A stretch of 64,000 nucleotides of DNA from Adiantum capillus-veneris. Its lineage: Eukaryota > Streptophyta > Polypodiopsida > Polypodiales > Pteridaceae. The notes under the pieces are model-generated. The model worked only from the letters and a program-made list of their open reading frames with translations. It did not search any database and was not told the origin of the DNA. The position numbers and the translations under genes are program-made. The DNA is taken from the NCBI GenBank assembly GCA_014529385.2, contig CM043956.1:91652721-91716720 (forward strand), in the 5' to 3' direction. Positions within the stretch are counted from its first letter, which is position 1. Every line of letters begins with the position of its first letter. Positions 23,765 through 34,846 of this stretch are shown here, piece by piece.

Positions 23765-23910
23765 CTATCTAACTAGGTGTTATGCTTTTTGTTGCTCTCT
23801 CCACCCAAGCACTCTTGTAATTCTCATTAGGAATCTATTCTAATGAAATGCCCACTATGTTCATGCTAATTTCCGCTACACATAAGTTATTAGGCCATTA
23901 AATGTTACAT

Positions 23911-23928
23911 TGGTATCAGAGCTCAAGG
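23911..23928 (+). other. Primer-binding site of the gypsy element
   Basis: Begins TGGTATCAGAGC, the sequence typical of plant elements primed by initiator tRNA-Met, one base after the 5' LTR end. The leader from 23929 to the gag ATG at 24324 has no feature I recognise. Confidence 0.93.
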
Positions 23929-24323
23929 TTTCTCTTTTCTTGCTCAAGAAGGGAGGTCCTCAAGCTAGCTACAAATGGTTGGTATTATTAATTGCCTGTG
24001 AGTAAGTAGAATAGGGAATTTTCAGCCTTGTAGTGCGCCTGCCTTCGTGCAGTTAACGGGACATCACCGTCAAGAGCTATGGTCTTAATAGTGGAGTCCT
24101 ACGGGGCTTGCCTACGGCACCACTATTGAGCTATTAGAAGCTTGACAGGAGCCGGTGCTGTTTTGGTGTCGAAAGACCCTCTCTTCTATTCCTTGCAATT
24201 AATGGTATTCGAGCCGCGGGTACAGTAGCTTGAGTGCTTTTTCTAAAGGGGTAAAGAGGAGTAGCAACTAGGGCTTGAAGTGCCGAAGTACACCTAAAAA
24301 GTTTACACCTAAAAGTTGTTAGA

Positions 24324-27300
24324 ATGGCTGACAATAGTAAAGAGAGTGAAATTAATGTTGATAACTTTGATTTTGCTCATGAGCAAGCTACTAATGATGC
24401 TTCAATGCTTGTTAACTATCTTGTTTCTAGGCTTCAACAAGCCATGGGCAATCCATCTCTCCAAAGTGAAGTGCAACGGCAGCTCCGTGCTCACGGGATT
24501 CTCCAAGCTCATCACCATGACGAGAGAACACCTAGGAAGCCTCCTTGTGAGACTACCAAAAGAGGTCTCTCTCCGATTCGGGAAGAAGAAGAGAATCCAT
24601 ATGAAGGGCTCAAGAATTTACTTCTTGATGATGCATCTCCTTCCCAAAGGAGAACTCAAGAGCCTCCACCGAAGGAACGAGAAAGAAGCGAGTCTCCCGC
24701 CACCTCGGCGGAGATGGCTCCACGAAGACGGCGGGCTAAACGCTCTCCATCACCACCAAAGCGGAGAAGACCATCACACTCTTCTCCACGCCATAATTCA
24801 AAGAGGGATGATAAAAAGCAAGAGAAGAAAAAGGCGAGAAAGAGGACACCCTCTTCTCCATCTTCTTCATCCTCTTCCTCTTATGAAAGCTATGGTGAAG
24901 ACGACAAAGATCAAGACAAGAAAAAGGTGAGAAAGAGGTCACCCTCTTCTCCACCTTCTTCAAATTCTTCACCTTCTGAAGAAAGTGATGGTGCAACCTT
25001 TGAACCATCAAAAAGAAGAGGCCATAGGAAATCCTATGCCGCATGGAAGAGGTCGTCCAAGTTGAAGAAATTCAAAGAGGGAGGGAAGAGCATCTCTTTC
25101 CTTACCTATGATACCTTTGGTGCTACGGACAATGTCTTGGCCTTTATCCAACAATTCGATGCGGCGTTTGGAGATGAGGGCTTCACGGAGTCCTCTAAGC
25201 TACGCCATGTAGCTATGCACTTTCAAAAGTCCGCCAGACAATGGTGGTCTAGCCTACGAGCCAACGGTGAAGCTCCACGAACATGGAAAGCTTTAAGAGC
25301 TTCCATTATGAAGTAGTTTTTGGCCACCGATGCCAAAGACAAAGTACTCACCGAATGGCGAAGCTTAAAGCTCGCTCCCAATGAATCTATCCACAAATAT
25401 GTAGACAAGTTTTGGGACCTACAACGCAAAGCCACTGTCTTCAAAAAGTTGGATTTTGGAGAGCAAAAGCAACAATTTTGTGCGGGTTTAACCGAAGAAA
25501 TGGCGGAGTATGTCAACTCCCAAAGACCACGTACCATATCGGCGGTAATACACCACACTATGGTCGCCTCTCGAATCAATTTCCTAACGGGGGCAAAAAG
25601 AAATAATAAGCCCCCGGAAAACAAGGGTTCCAATGAGCCTAAGGGGAAGGACAATGTCCAAAAGTCTCCTAAGGGCAACTCCAACAAAGCTAAAGAGAAG
25701 GGAGTTTACAAAGGTAAGAATAAACTCTCTCCTGAAGAGCTTGAGCGTTATCGTAAGGATAACCGGTGTTTCAAGTGCGGCGAACAAGGGCATGCGTACC
25801 GCGCTTGTCCCCAAAAGAACAACCGCCAAGATCCTCCTAGAGCTTCCTTGGTTGAAATCCAAGAGGAGGAGACTCACCAAACTCACCACAAAGGATCTCC
25901 TCTATGCCATGCTTGGGGAAAGGTAAGAGAACATGATGCTTTTATTCTCTTTGACCCTGGTTCTACTCACAATTTTATATCTATAGAGTTGGCCACCAAG
26001 CTAGGCATACAATCCTACGAGATGGGAGATGTCCTACCCGCAGACAGTGCCTTCAAGGGGCAAGAAGCTTCAGTCACTCCCTTAATCGGGAAATTGAGGC
26101 TTCATGTCCAAGGCTATGTGGACAAAGAGGACTTCTTTATCTCTCCTCTCAAGCATGAGGATGTAATCCTAGGGGCACCATGGTTTGACCGCCTGGCTGC
26201 CGATGTTAAATTTCCTGAAAGGAGAATCTCCTTTAAGTTCAGGGAAAAAGACATGTATATAGATGCTAAGGAAATGGGTAACACCATCCCCATTGTACAT
26301 ACACCAGCTTTCAACAAGTCAATAAAGAGCTCTATTTCCGTGTACATGATTTTTGTTAAAGACTCTCAAAATGAACCTAATGCTTTAGCAAAAGAAAATA
26401 AAAGCAACCAAAAGGAATTAGAGTTATCCAATTTTCTCAAGGGGTTTCAAGATGTTTTTATTGACGACATCCCTTGTGAGCTACCTCCTAAACGAGGTAA
26501 TGATGACCATGCAATTGAACTTCTTCCAGGAAGTTCACCGCCTAATAAACCTCCTTATAGAGTTTCTCAAGCTCAACAAGAGGAGATTATGCGGCAAGTG
26601 CATGAGTTAGTTGAGAAGGGTATGGTTAGGCCAAGCTCATCTCCATTTTGCTCACCTGTGCTATTAGTGCAAAAGAAAGACGGCACATATCGTATGTGTG
26701 TCGACTATAGAGCACTAAATAGGATCACTATCAAGAATAGGTTTCCCGTTCCACGGGTAGAAGACCTATTTGATAAGCTACAAGGATCGACCTACTTCAG
26801 TAGGGTTGACCTAAAAAGTGGCTATCATCAAATAAGGATAGTTGATCAAGACATTGTAAAGACCGCATTTCGTACTACATTTGGTCTTTACGAATACATT
26901 GTCATGCCTTTTGGCTTGACCAATGCACCAGCCACATTCAACCGCTTGATGGAGAAGCTGTTCAGGCCTCATCGAACCTTCACTGGAGTGTTCTTTGATG
27001 ATATTATCATCTACTCTAATTCATTGGAGGAACACAAGCAACACCTCCAGGTAATATTTCAAGTTTTAAGAGAGAATAAACTTTATGTTAATCGAAAGAA
27101 AAGTGAATTTTTCTTGCAAGAGATTCGTATTTAGGTCACATTATCTCTCAAGATGGCATCCAAATGGATCCATCCAAGTTAGAGGTAATAAAAGGATGGC
27201 CTAAACCAAGGAATCTTCATGAACTAAGAAGCTTCATAGGTATGTGTGCATACTATAGACGCTTCATAGAAAAGTTCTCACAAATTGCGGGACCATTACA

Positions 27301-29255
27301 TGACCTAACAAAGAAAAGCGTTAGGTATACATGGTCTGCTAAGGAGAACAATGCTTTCGAAAAGCTTATATCTCAACCTGTGCTTACACTACCGGATCTC
27401 TCAAAACCATTTGAGGTCCAATGTGATGCTTGTGGTGATTGCCTTGGAGCTGTTTTGCTCCAAGAAGGGCACGCCATAGGCTATGAGAGTCGAAGGCTCG
27501 ACCCTGTTGAGCAAGCTCTAGGCATATACGAAAAGGAACTCCTTGCAGTTCTACATGCCTTAGACTCATGGAAGCACTATTTATTGGGGACTCCTTTCAT
27601 TCTGCGAACGGATCACCAAAGTCTTAAGTACTTCATGACGCAGACCAAGCTCTCCGACAAACAAATGAGGTGGGCAAATTTCCTTTCGCAATTTCATTTT
27701 CATATTGCTCACATTGCTGGCAAGCATAATCAAGTAGCTGATGCACTCTCAAGACGGCCGAGAGTGAATGCGGTTTCCATAGCAACTCACAATGATCTAT
27801 CTTCAATGATAGATGAGTATGCTATTGATCCCGATTTTAGAGATGTGATTTCAGCCCTTGCATTAGGGAAGAAAGAAGAACCATTTACTTTACAAGATGG
27901 TTATCTTCTCTATGGCAATAGACTATGCGTTACTAACTCACTACGTGAGAAAGTAATGTATGAATCTCATGCTCCACCTTATGCGGGGCATAGAGGGATT
28001 CAGTCTACCTTAAAGGGAATTGAAACATATTTCTATTGGCCTACCATGAAAGTGAACATACAAGAGTATGTTTCCAAATGTGTGGTATGCCAAAAGACAA
28101 AATTTGATAGAGGGAAGCAACTTGGATTGCTTCAACCCTTGCCAATCCCTAATTCACCATGGGAGAGCATATCCATGGATTTTATCTTTGGATTGCCTAA
28201 GTCTATCCATGGGAATACGGGAATATGGACGATAGTAGACAGGTTTAGTAAACAAGCTCATTTTATACCTGTCAAAAAGACTATCAAAGCCCATCAAATG
28301 GCAACCCTCTTCATTTCACAAATTTTCAAGTACCATGGCTTGCCATGTCCATAGTGTCGGATAGAGATCCTAGAATGACCAGTAATTTCTGGAAGGGTCT
28401 CTTTGAGAATTTAGGAACAAGGCTAAACTTCTCTTCGGCCTATCATCCACAAACTGATGGCCAAAGTGAAATAGCTAACCTAACCATTCTCGATCTACTA
28501 AAAGCCTATGTAACGGAAGTAGATCAAAGATCCCAATGGGAGAAGTACTTACCCTTAGTGGAGTATGCTTACAATAACACTGTACATACTTCCACGGGAA
28601 AAGCACCTTTCGAGGTAATTGAGGGAAGATAAAAAGTCCCTTGCTACTTAAGGTACATGGGAAGATCTTCGCTGCAGATGAGTATAGCCGAGACCTACAA
28701 GAATCTTTCCAAAAGATTAAGGATGCTATCTCTATCTCACAGCAAAGGCAAAAGGCTGCTGCTGACAAGCACAGAAGAGCCCAAGCCTTTAAAGAAAACG
28801 ATTGGGTCTTGTTAAAGTTTCCCAAGGCTCAATTAAGGCACACAACGGGCAAGAATCCTACGGGTCACCAAAAGTACTATGCTAAACTAGCAAAAAGGTA
28901 CTATGGTCCCTTTCAGATTCTTAGGCCAATCAATGAGATGGCCTATCAACTCAAGTTGCCCAATCATTGGCTCATACACAATGCTTTTCATGTGAGCCTA
29001 TTAAAGCCTTACAAAGGAGAGCCACCTCAAGAACCAACTATTGAAGACCCACCGGAGATCGAGGACCAAGAAGAGGTGCTGCAGCCCGAGTCCATTCTCC
29101 GACATGAAGACAAGGTACTAAGAGGCGGTAAGACTATCCGACGATATCTTATTAAGTTTAAGAATTATCCTTTTGAAGATGCTAGATGGATGCAAGGCAT
29201 ACAATTAAAGGATAACCTAAACCTTGTCAATGCTTACAATGCTTCCCAAGAGTAA
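24324..29255 (+). pseudogene. Gypsy gag-pol polyprotein, broken
   Basis: The frame opens at ATG 24324. Gag has an Arg/Ser/Lys-rich N-terminal third (24660-25070) and a retrotransposon-gag domain (25090-25580). A CCHC zinc knuckle CFKCGEQGHAYRACP lies at 25767-25811. Protease follows near 25950 (FDPGSTHNF). RT spans about 26560-27130 with the FFDD active site near 26991-27003. RNase H lies at about 27400-27760. Integrase (27960-28632) has an HH-CC finger and D,D,E regions including SDRDPR and QSEIAN. A chromodomain-like tail is at about 29080-29240 (YLIKFKNYP). Damage: an in-frame TAG at 25314-25316 within gag, and single-base frame changes near 27132, 28350 and 28635. Chromodomains in this family direct integration to particular chromatin. 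The broken copy cannot make full pol. Confidence 0.95.
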
Positions 29256-29598
29256 GCAAATGTACAAAATGTTAAAAATGAACAAAATTTTTGTCTTATA
29301 AGACTCTCTTTTTCTTTATTTGTGCACAAAAATAAAGTAGTATGCATGCTTAGATCAAGTTTGCGGAGACGACGTCTCCCAAACACCAAGTAGAGCTTGT
29401 CACTCTACTATGGAAGACTGATAGGACTAATGTGCAGACATGCTTGCGGCAGCCTCAGGCTCTCAAGCACCAAATGGACTAGTCATCCATTGTGGAATGA
29501 TGTCGTAGGGTAACATAGGGATCCTCTACCCGCTAAGAAAAGGACTCATGAACATGCTTTATCTTCTCTACACCATAGTCGAGGACGACTATGATTTC

Positions 29599-29611
29599 AA
29601 GAGAGAGGTAA
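29599..29611 (+). other. Polypurine tract of the gypsy element
   Basis: Purine-rich aagagagaggtaa directly upstream of the 3' LTR. The 29256-29598 region before it is untranslated and unremarkable. Confidence 0.88.
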
Positions 29612-31191
29612 TGTCATAATAATCAATATCTAATTCTCCTAAATGATTTTCTCATATTAAACTGATCATTTAATGTGGGGAAGGCCAGGGGAGAAAAAGC
29701 TAGAATATTGGTTAAGCTAGCAGACCGGCCACAGTAGGGATCCAAAGGAGGGAAAATAGGGATCCAAAGGGGGGGCCATCTGCAAAAGAGCCATGTGCAA
29801 CAATGGGCTAAAAAGACCCTAAGGTTCAGCCCATTAAGACTTCCAAAATGCTAAGGTTCCAAAATTCAAAGGTTGTGTCCAAAGGTCAACCCTAGGGAAA
29901 ATTGGATGCTTTGTGTGTGCCCTAAAAGTCTTTGCACATCCCTACATGGGAGGGGGCGAGCCCTAAAGGTAGGGGATGAGAGAGAAAGCCACACACACAC
30001 ACAGGCTCCCTTTACACAAAGGGAATGAGGGACACATGTCAGCTCCCTAGGCCAGATGCCCACAAGGTGTGCCCAATTTCTATTGGATGAACCTTGAAGT
30101 GGACCAATGAGAATTAAGCTAGAGTAAATCTAGTTTAATTAATTTAAAAACATTTAATAAAAGAAACCAATGAGAATTAAGTCTCCTAGAAGACTATTGG
30201 GCAGTCTCCCAAGGGGTCCAATGAGCATTCAGGAGCCCCATGGCTTGCCTGATTCCTATTGGCCAGGAGGCAAAGGGGTCCAATGACAGTTTACTTTAAT
30301 TATTTAATTACCTGAAGCTCTCACAAAAGGGGAAAGGGGGACACATGTCAGAAGGCTATCACTTATGCTGCTTAATTGTAATTGGCTTGGGGAGGGCCAA
30401 TGAGACTTCAGCAAGAGCAATTAGCAAGAGGGCTCGCCCAAGAGAGAGAGGGGGCTGATTTTTGCAAGGCATTATCACACACACACTCACACAAGCTCAT
30501 GTGTGAAGAAAGAGAAGACTATCTCTTCCCAAGCTTTAATGGAGAACTCATCACCTACTCCAAGCTTGTGAGATAGAAGCCTACATCAACACTCTCTTGG
30601 CATGTGGATGCAAATCCAACCAAGAGCCAAGCTTCAATGCATGCTCATCTCCTCTACCAAGCTAATTACTAAGCTAAGCTATGCTACATATGAGTGATTA
30701 TGTGAGGAGATGTACATCTTTCTCGTAAGATACTCCTTCTTCCTCTCAATCTAATCTCATACCCTGCTAGCTCTCACCATCTTCGAAGGTGTGTGAGGTC
30801 TTGGGTCTGAGAACGGGGATAATTCAAGTTGTGTTTGTTAAGTGTTTTGCTTAGTGCATGAAGTTTCCATCTTCATTGCACTAGCTAGTCTTGAAGGAAC
30901 ACAAAGAATTGTATTGTACAATGTCTCTCTTGATGGGAGAAACCATAATACAAAGCCTTTTGGAGGGGGGACCGGCTCCATGAAAATCCGGTCCTCAACT
31001 GTTGTCAATAGCTTAATTTCTCTCTCTTTTGAAAGTATTGTCGATGCTATCTAACTAGGTGTTATGGTTTTTGTTGCTCTCTCCACCCAAGCACTCTTGT
31101 AATTCTCATTAGGAATCTATTCTAATGAAATGCCCACTATGTTCATGCTAATTTCCGCTACACATAAGTTATTAAGCCATTAAATGTTACA
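29612..31191 (+). repeat. 3' LTR of the gypsy element
   Basis: Uninterrupted 1580-bp LTR, TG...CA, followed by the tttat target duplication. It serves as the empty-site reference for the nested insertion in the 5' LTR. Confidence 0.97.
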
Positions 31192-31196
31192 TTTAT

Positions 31197-34145
31197 GCCA
31201 AGTGCAAAAAGACATGAGGTTCTTCGCTAGCTAGAAACCTACCTTTGCTATGTTTGACAAATTTTCTCCATTTTGACCAATGATGTCGCACTTGATCTTT
31301 TTGGAATTTGTATTGACTCCTTTTTTTGTGGTTGAAACTTTTTCTACATCTTCCTTGCCTTAACTACCGACTACAGTAGATGTTGGCTTGTTCGACTGTG
31401 ATACTCCACCTTTTGCTTGCAATTGTTGCGCATTTATTGCTGTATTTAAGTAACTTTTGATCTTAAAAGATCCATTGTACTATCTACTTGGATTTTTCTC
31501 TTTGGAGGATATTTTGACATTGACCTTTGTGTAGCCTTCTAAGCTTGATTTTCGTCAAATTTGAGCTATATGTCACTTGTTTTGGCATCTTGTGGTTCTG
31601 CGTTAACTTGGGAAAATCTTTGACTTTAGTCTTGCCATCCGTTTGAGTTTGTACAAGGTGGTGGACTTGTTGATATCTACAACTTGATATGCATATGTGA
31701 GCTTGGTCACATGGTATTGCTTAAACATTATGGGATTCGTTGGCTTTTGATTTTGACTTTCAGAAGTCAATTGAAACTTTGACTTTTGATCTTCTTAGAA
31801 GCATTTGTCATCAGATTTTGATGGAATTTGGGTCAACTAGTAGCTTCCAACAACCATATGATCCTTTAATGGCTTCTCCTTTGAAGAGGGTTGGCTAGAA
31901 GTTTTAGGGCTTCTAGCTAACGTTGTGATTCTTTGTACGAGGGCTGAGTTTGATGGATTTGTAGCTCCCCCCTTCCTAAGGTGATTGCTAATGCATTCAC
32001 CATGGGGTTGTGAAGGTGTATTATGTGTTTCACTATTGATGTTTGTCATCTGCAAACCTTCTGCATAGTTTTCTATTTATCTTCGTGAAACATGACATAT
32101 GTTTCCCCAAGTCAAGTTGTAGATTGCATAATCTCTGCCTTGATATTGTCTATCTCATGGGTCTCCTATGACATGGGCTTTTGTGGATTCAGGACCCAAG
32201 GCATCATAGATTATAAACTCTTGTCAATAATAATTACGTCCATTCTGGTCATAATATGTGCTTGTCAATCACAACATTGAAGCTTGACCTCCAATAGGTG
32301 ATAGTTTGGCTTTGAATATACTTTTGGGTTCACTTAGATAATGTCATTCAACTCTAAAGAGGGTGGCTACAATAGATTATTTCCATAGAGATAAACCATT
32401 CTTCTTGATCTAACACTCGTCATAATTCTATGAGTTGGTATGTAGGCCCATTGGTTAGTCCTTTTTGTATAGTTCCTCTTCTCGGTAAACATATATAATG
32501 TGCATAGAAATTATGTGTGCCATGCAACCCTAACATCATTCGCTTTGATGTATCTCTTAGACTCATAAATGATTGCACACTGCTGGTTGTGGATGCAGGA
32601 TCATTTGCAAACCTCACACTCTTTTTGACCTTCGGGTGATAGCTGAGTGCATAGACTAAATTCACGCATGAATTTGTTGTTTGGAGGATTCAATTTAAGA
32701 TTTTCATGTGCATGTGCATCTTCATGCAGATTCTAAACTTGCAATGCTTTATTGACGCTTTTAATGGTAATGCAAGAGAATTTGAATGCATAAAAAATGA
32801 CGAGTTGGATGCACTTACATTACAATGTGTATTTTTAATTTGCTTTGTGCTTCACTTTGCAATCGCTATGTCCTTATTGTCCAGGCTCCTCAGACAATTC
32901 TCTAAAAAATTTCGACCTTTTCTGCCACAATCTGAACACCATTATGGGTGGCACTTCAATCGGTTCCTCCATCTTAAGCTCTTGCTGAGAAGTTTTTGCT
33001 TTTGTGCTAGCCAAGTTGTTGTCACCCTCCTTTAGAACACTTCGCATCACTTCGATAAATGGAATCTTGGCTCTTGAGCTGCTTTTATTGCTCATTAGAT
33101 ACCTACAGCCTTCTAAATCAACATAAGACCTTATCTTCACTATAGCCATAGAGCTGTCAGATCTACTCCATTGCACTTGTGCTTGTGAGGCTGCTACTGA
33201 TTGGCTTTGGTCTATAACGCTATCTCTTACCAGATTTTGAAGTTACTCAACATAATTTACTCCTACTCAGGTTGAAAAGATTGCTTGTGCCAAAGCAATT
33301 CTCGCAGTTGAAGGCTTTTTAGAGTCACAAGAGTTGGGTATCTCTAGCTTGAATGCATGAGAGTTGATTGCAATCCTTTAAAACAATGAAGTGAGGGCTT
33401 TGAATAGCTTAATTTGCAATCAAATATGAATTGTGCCCTTGGTCCTTTGATCCTAGGCCTTCACTTCTAGTTCATCTACGTTCTTTGATTGAACTTCGAT
33501 GTTCTATTCCAAAATTGGTCTAGAACAAAGATGTTCTTGGCCAAAGGAATTAGGACCCCATTTTTGAAGGTTTCCCTGATTCCAAGTCAAGTTCAAAGCC
33601 TTGATGAGTTTTAAGACTAAAACTTTGCTAGTTTTCTCCAAAACATCTCAAATGCCCGATGTGCAATTTTGGCTCGTGAACATTGTCCTAATGCCGGAAT
33701 TTTACCGAAAATCCATTTTGAACTGGGTTTTGTGTGACTTTATTGGCTGGTCGGGTTTGATGCATTTTTGATTGCTCTGTTTCAAGCAACTTTGTTTTTG
33801 TTAATCTTAATGCAAACTTTGAATTTTTATCGAGCCTTGCTGACGTGCTGAGAATGAAGGGCGAAAAGGTAATGCAGGCCTACACCCGGATAAGAGTTGC
33901 AGACTGAGGATCAGGTTGAGGGAGGCTCGCTTTGATTGCGAGCCATAGCCAAGCAAAAAATGCACTTACTGTTGCAGCTAGCCCCAAGAAATACCAAGCA
34001 TGGCTCGCAGCCTCGAAGATATGTGCTCGATGCCGAGAAAGGTGGCCTAAAACCTGCACTACAGTTTGTAGGTCTTGGTGGTGGCCCTCTCTTTTGCAAG
34101 TCGAGCCAGCAACAAACTTGCACGCAACCCTGCAAATGATCATGA
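31197..34145. other. Intergenic stretch, no recognisable feature
   Basis: Only short open frames without known motifs occur on either strand. The base before 20759 and the base after 31196 were adjacent before the gypsy insertion. Nothing here could be supported as a gene. Confidence 0.6.
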
Positions 34146-34556
34146 GTGCATGCGAGTACTATTGCACGCCATCTACTCGACATGCGTTCGCCCACTCTTG
34201 CACAGAGTTTTGAATTGGGGCACTGCAAAGAAGGTGATGCCAAGAGAACCAAAAATGGGTTGGGTTGTTTACAGGTGAAGATCTTACAAATAGCAGCAAT
34301 GGATGGGGCCTTAAAGGCGTCTACAGATTCTAACCTGTTGGGCACGTTTAGGGTAAGCTCCAATGGTAATGATGGCATTGATTCTGCAATGCCGTTTGAA
34401 ATCGAGGGATGCTCTTCAAATAGCATGAACAAAGCCCAGCTTGATAACAACTCTTTTAGAGCAGAGGCGCCCTATCAAAATGCCGATAGGAGATTTTGTG
34501 AGGATGAAGGCTTAATCACCAAGCCAAGATTAAAAAAATCATCCTCATTCGATTGA
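34146..34556 (+). CDS. Possible coding exon, unknown
   Basis: A 136-codon open frame ending in a basic/Ser tail (RLKKSSSFD). A plausible acceptor (tttacag at about 34269-34275) lies within it, so only the last 94 or so codons might be a terminal exon. A CT microsatellite begins 12 bp after the stop. No domain is recognised. A 179-codon frame overlaps on the opposite strand, so coding status is uncertain. Confidence 0.22.
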   Translation: MHASTIARHLLDMRSPTLAQSFELGHCKEGDAKRTKNGLGCLQVKILQIAAMDGALKASTDSNLLGTFRVSSNGNDGIDSAMPFEIEGCSSNSMNKAQLDNNSFRAEAPYQNADRRFCEDEGLITKPRLKKSSSFD

Positions 34557-34566
34557 AATGTGCAAA

Positions 34567-34567
<1 letters not shown>

Positions 34568-34601
<34 letters not shown>
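34568..34601. repeat. (CT)n microsatellite
   Basis: About 17 uninterrupted CT repeats. Confidence 0.96.
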
Positions 34602-34605
<4 letters not shown>

Positions 34606-34846
34606 TAGTGAAATGTGCAGATCCTATCTCTCTTTTATCACCATTAACATCCTTCAGAGAATGGTAAGGATGCTAGAGATAGTGAACACCTTTAATTGCA
34701 TGAACTAGATTTTAATTACCATAGTGTGGAAAGTGACTCACTAAGAGCATATCCACCCCTAGAGTGACCAAAAAACTAATTAACAACCCCCCTAGCTAAC
34801 ACACCATGGCTCTGATACCATGTTAAAGATCATGGATCTTGGAGGG

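Larger units (their letters stand above)
20764..23909 (+). repeat. 5' LTR of the gypsy element (with nested insertion)
   Basis: Corresponds to 29612-31191 except for an extra segment at 22200-23768. It begins TG, ends CA, and is followed directly by the primer-binding site. Confidence 0.96.
20764..31191 (+). mobile_element. Ty3/gypsy LTR retrotransposon with chromodomain
   Basis: The element is bounded by LTRs starting tgtcataataat and ending aatgttaca. It is flanked by the 5-bp direct repeat tttat (20759-20763 and 31192-31196). A primer-binding site complementary to initiator tRNA-Met type (tggtatcagagc, 23911) follows the 5' LTR by one base. A polypurine tract (aagagagaggtaa, 29599-29611) abuts the 3' LTR. 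Domain order is gag, zinc knuckle, protease, RT, RNase H, integrase, chromodomain, which is the Ty3/gypsy chromovirus order. The 3' LTR is 1580 bp; the 5' LTR is 3146 bp because it contains a nested insertion. Apart from that, the LTRs differ at only about ten positions, indicating recent insertion. Confidence 0.97.

Noticed and set aside
23911-23928. tRNA-like sequence tggtatcagagctcaagg
   Set aside because: It is complementary to a tRNA 3' end and sits one base after an LTR: a primer-binding site, not a tRNA gene.
29866-30063. Open frames within the gypsy LTRs (also 21025-21240, 21532-21720 and 30382-30576)
   Set aside because: They lie in non-coding LTR sequence and are duplicated only because the LTRs are.
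33911-34450. 179-codon minus-strand open frame rich in Cys and Ser
   Set aside because: No domain, overlaps another frame on the opposite strand, and composition looks random.
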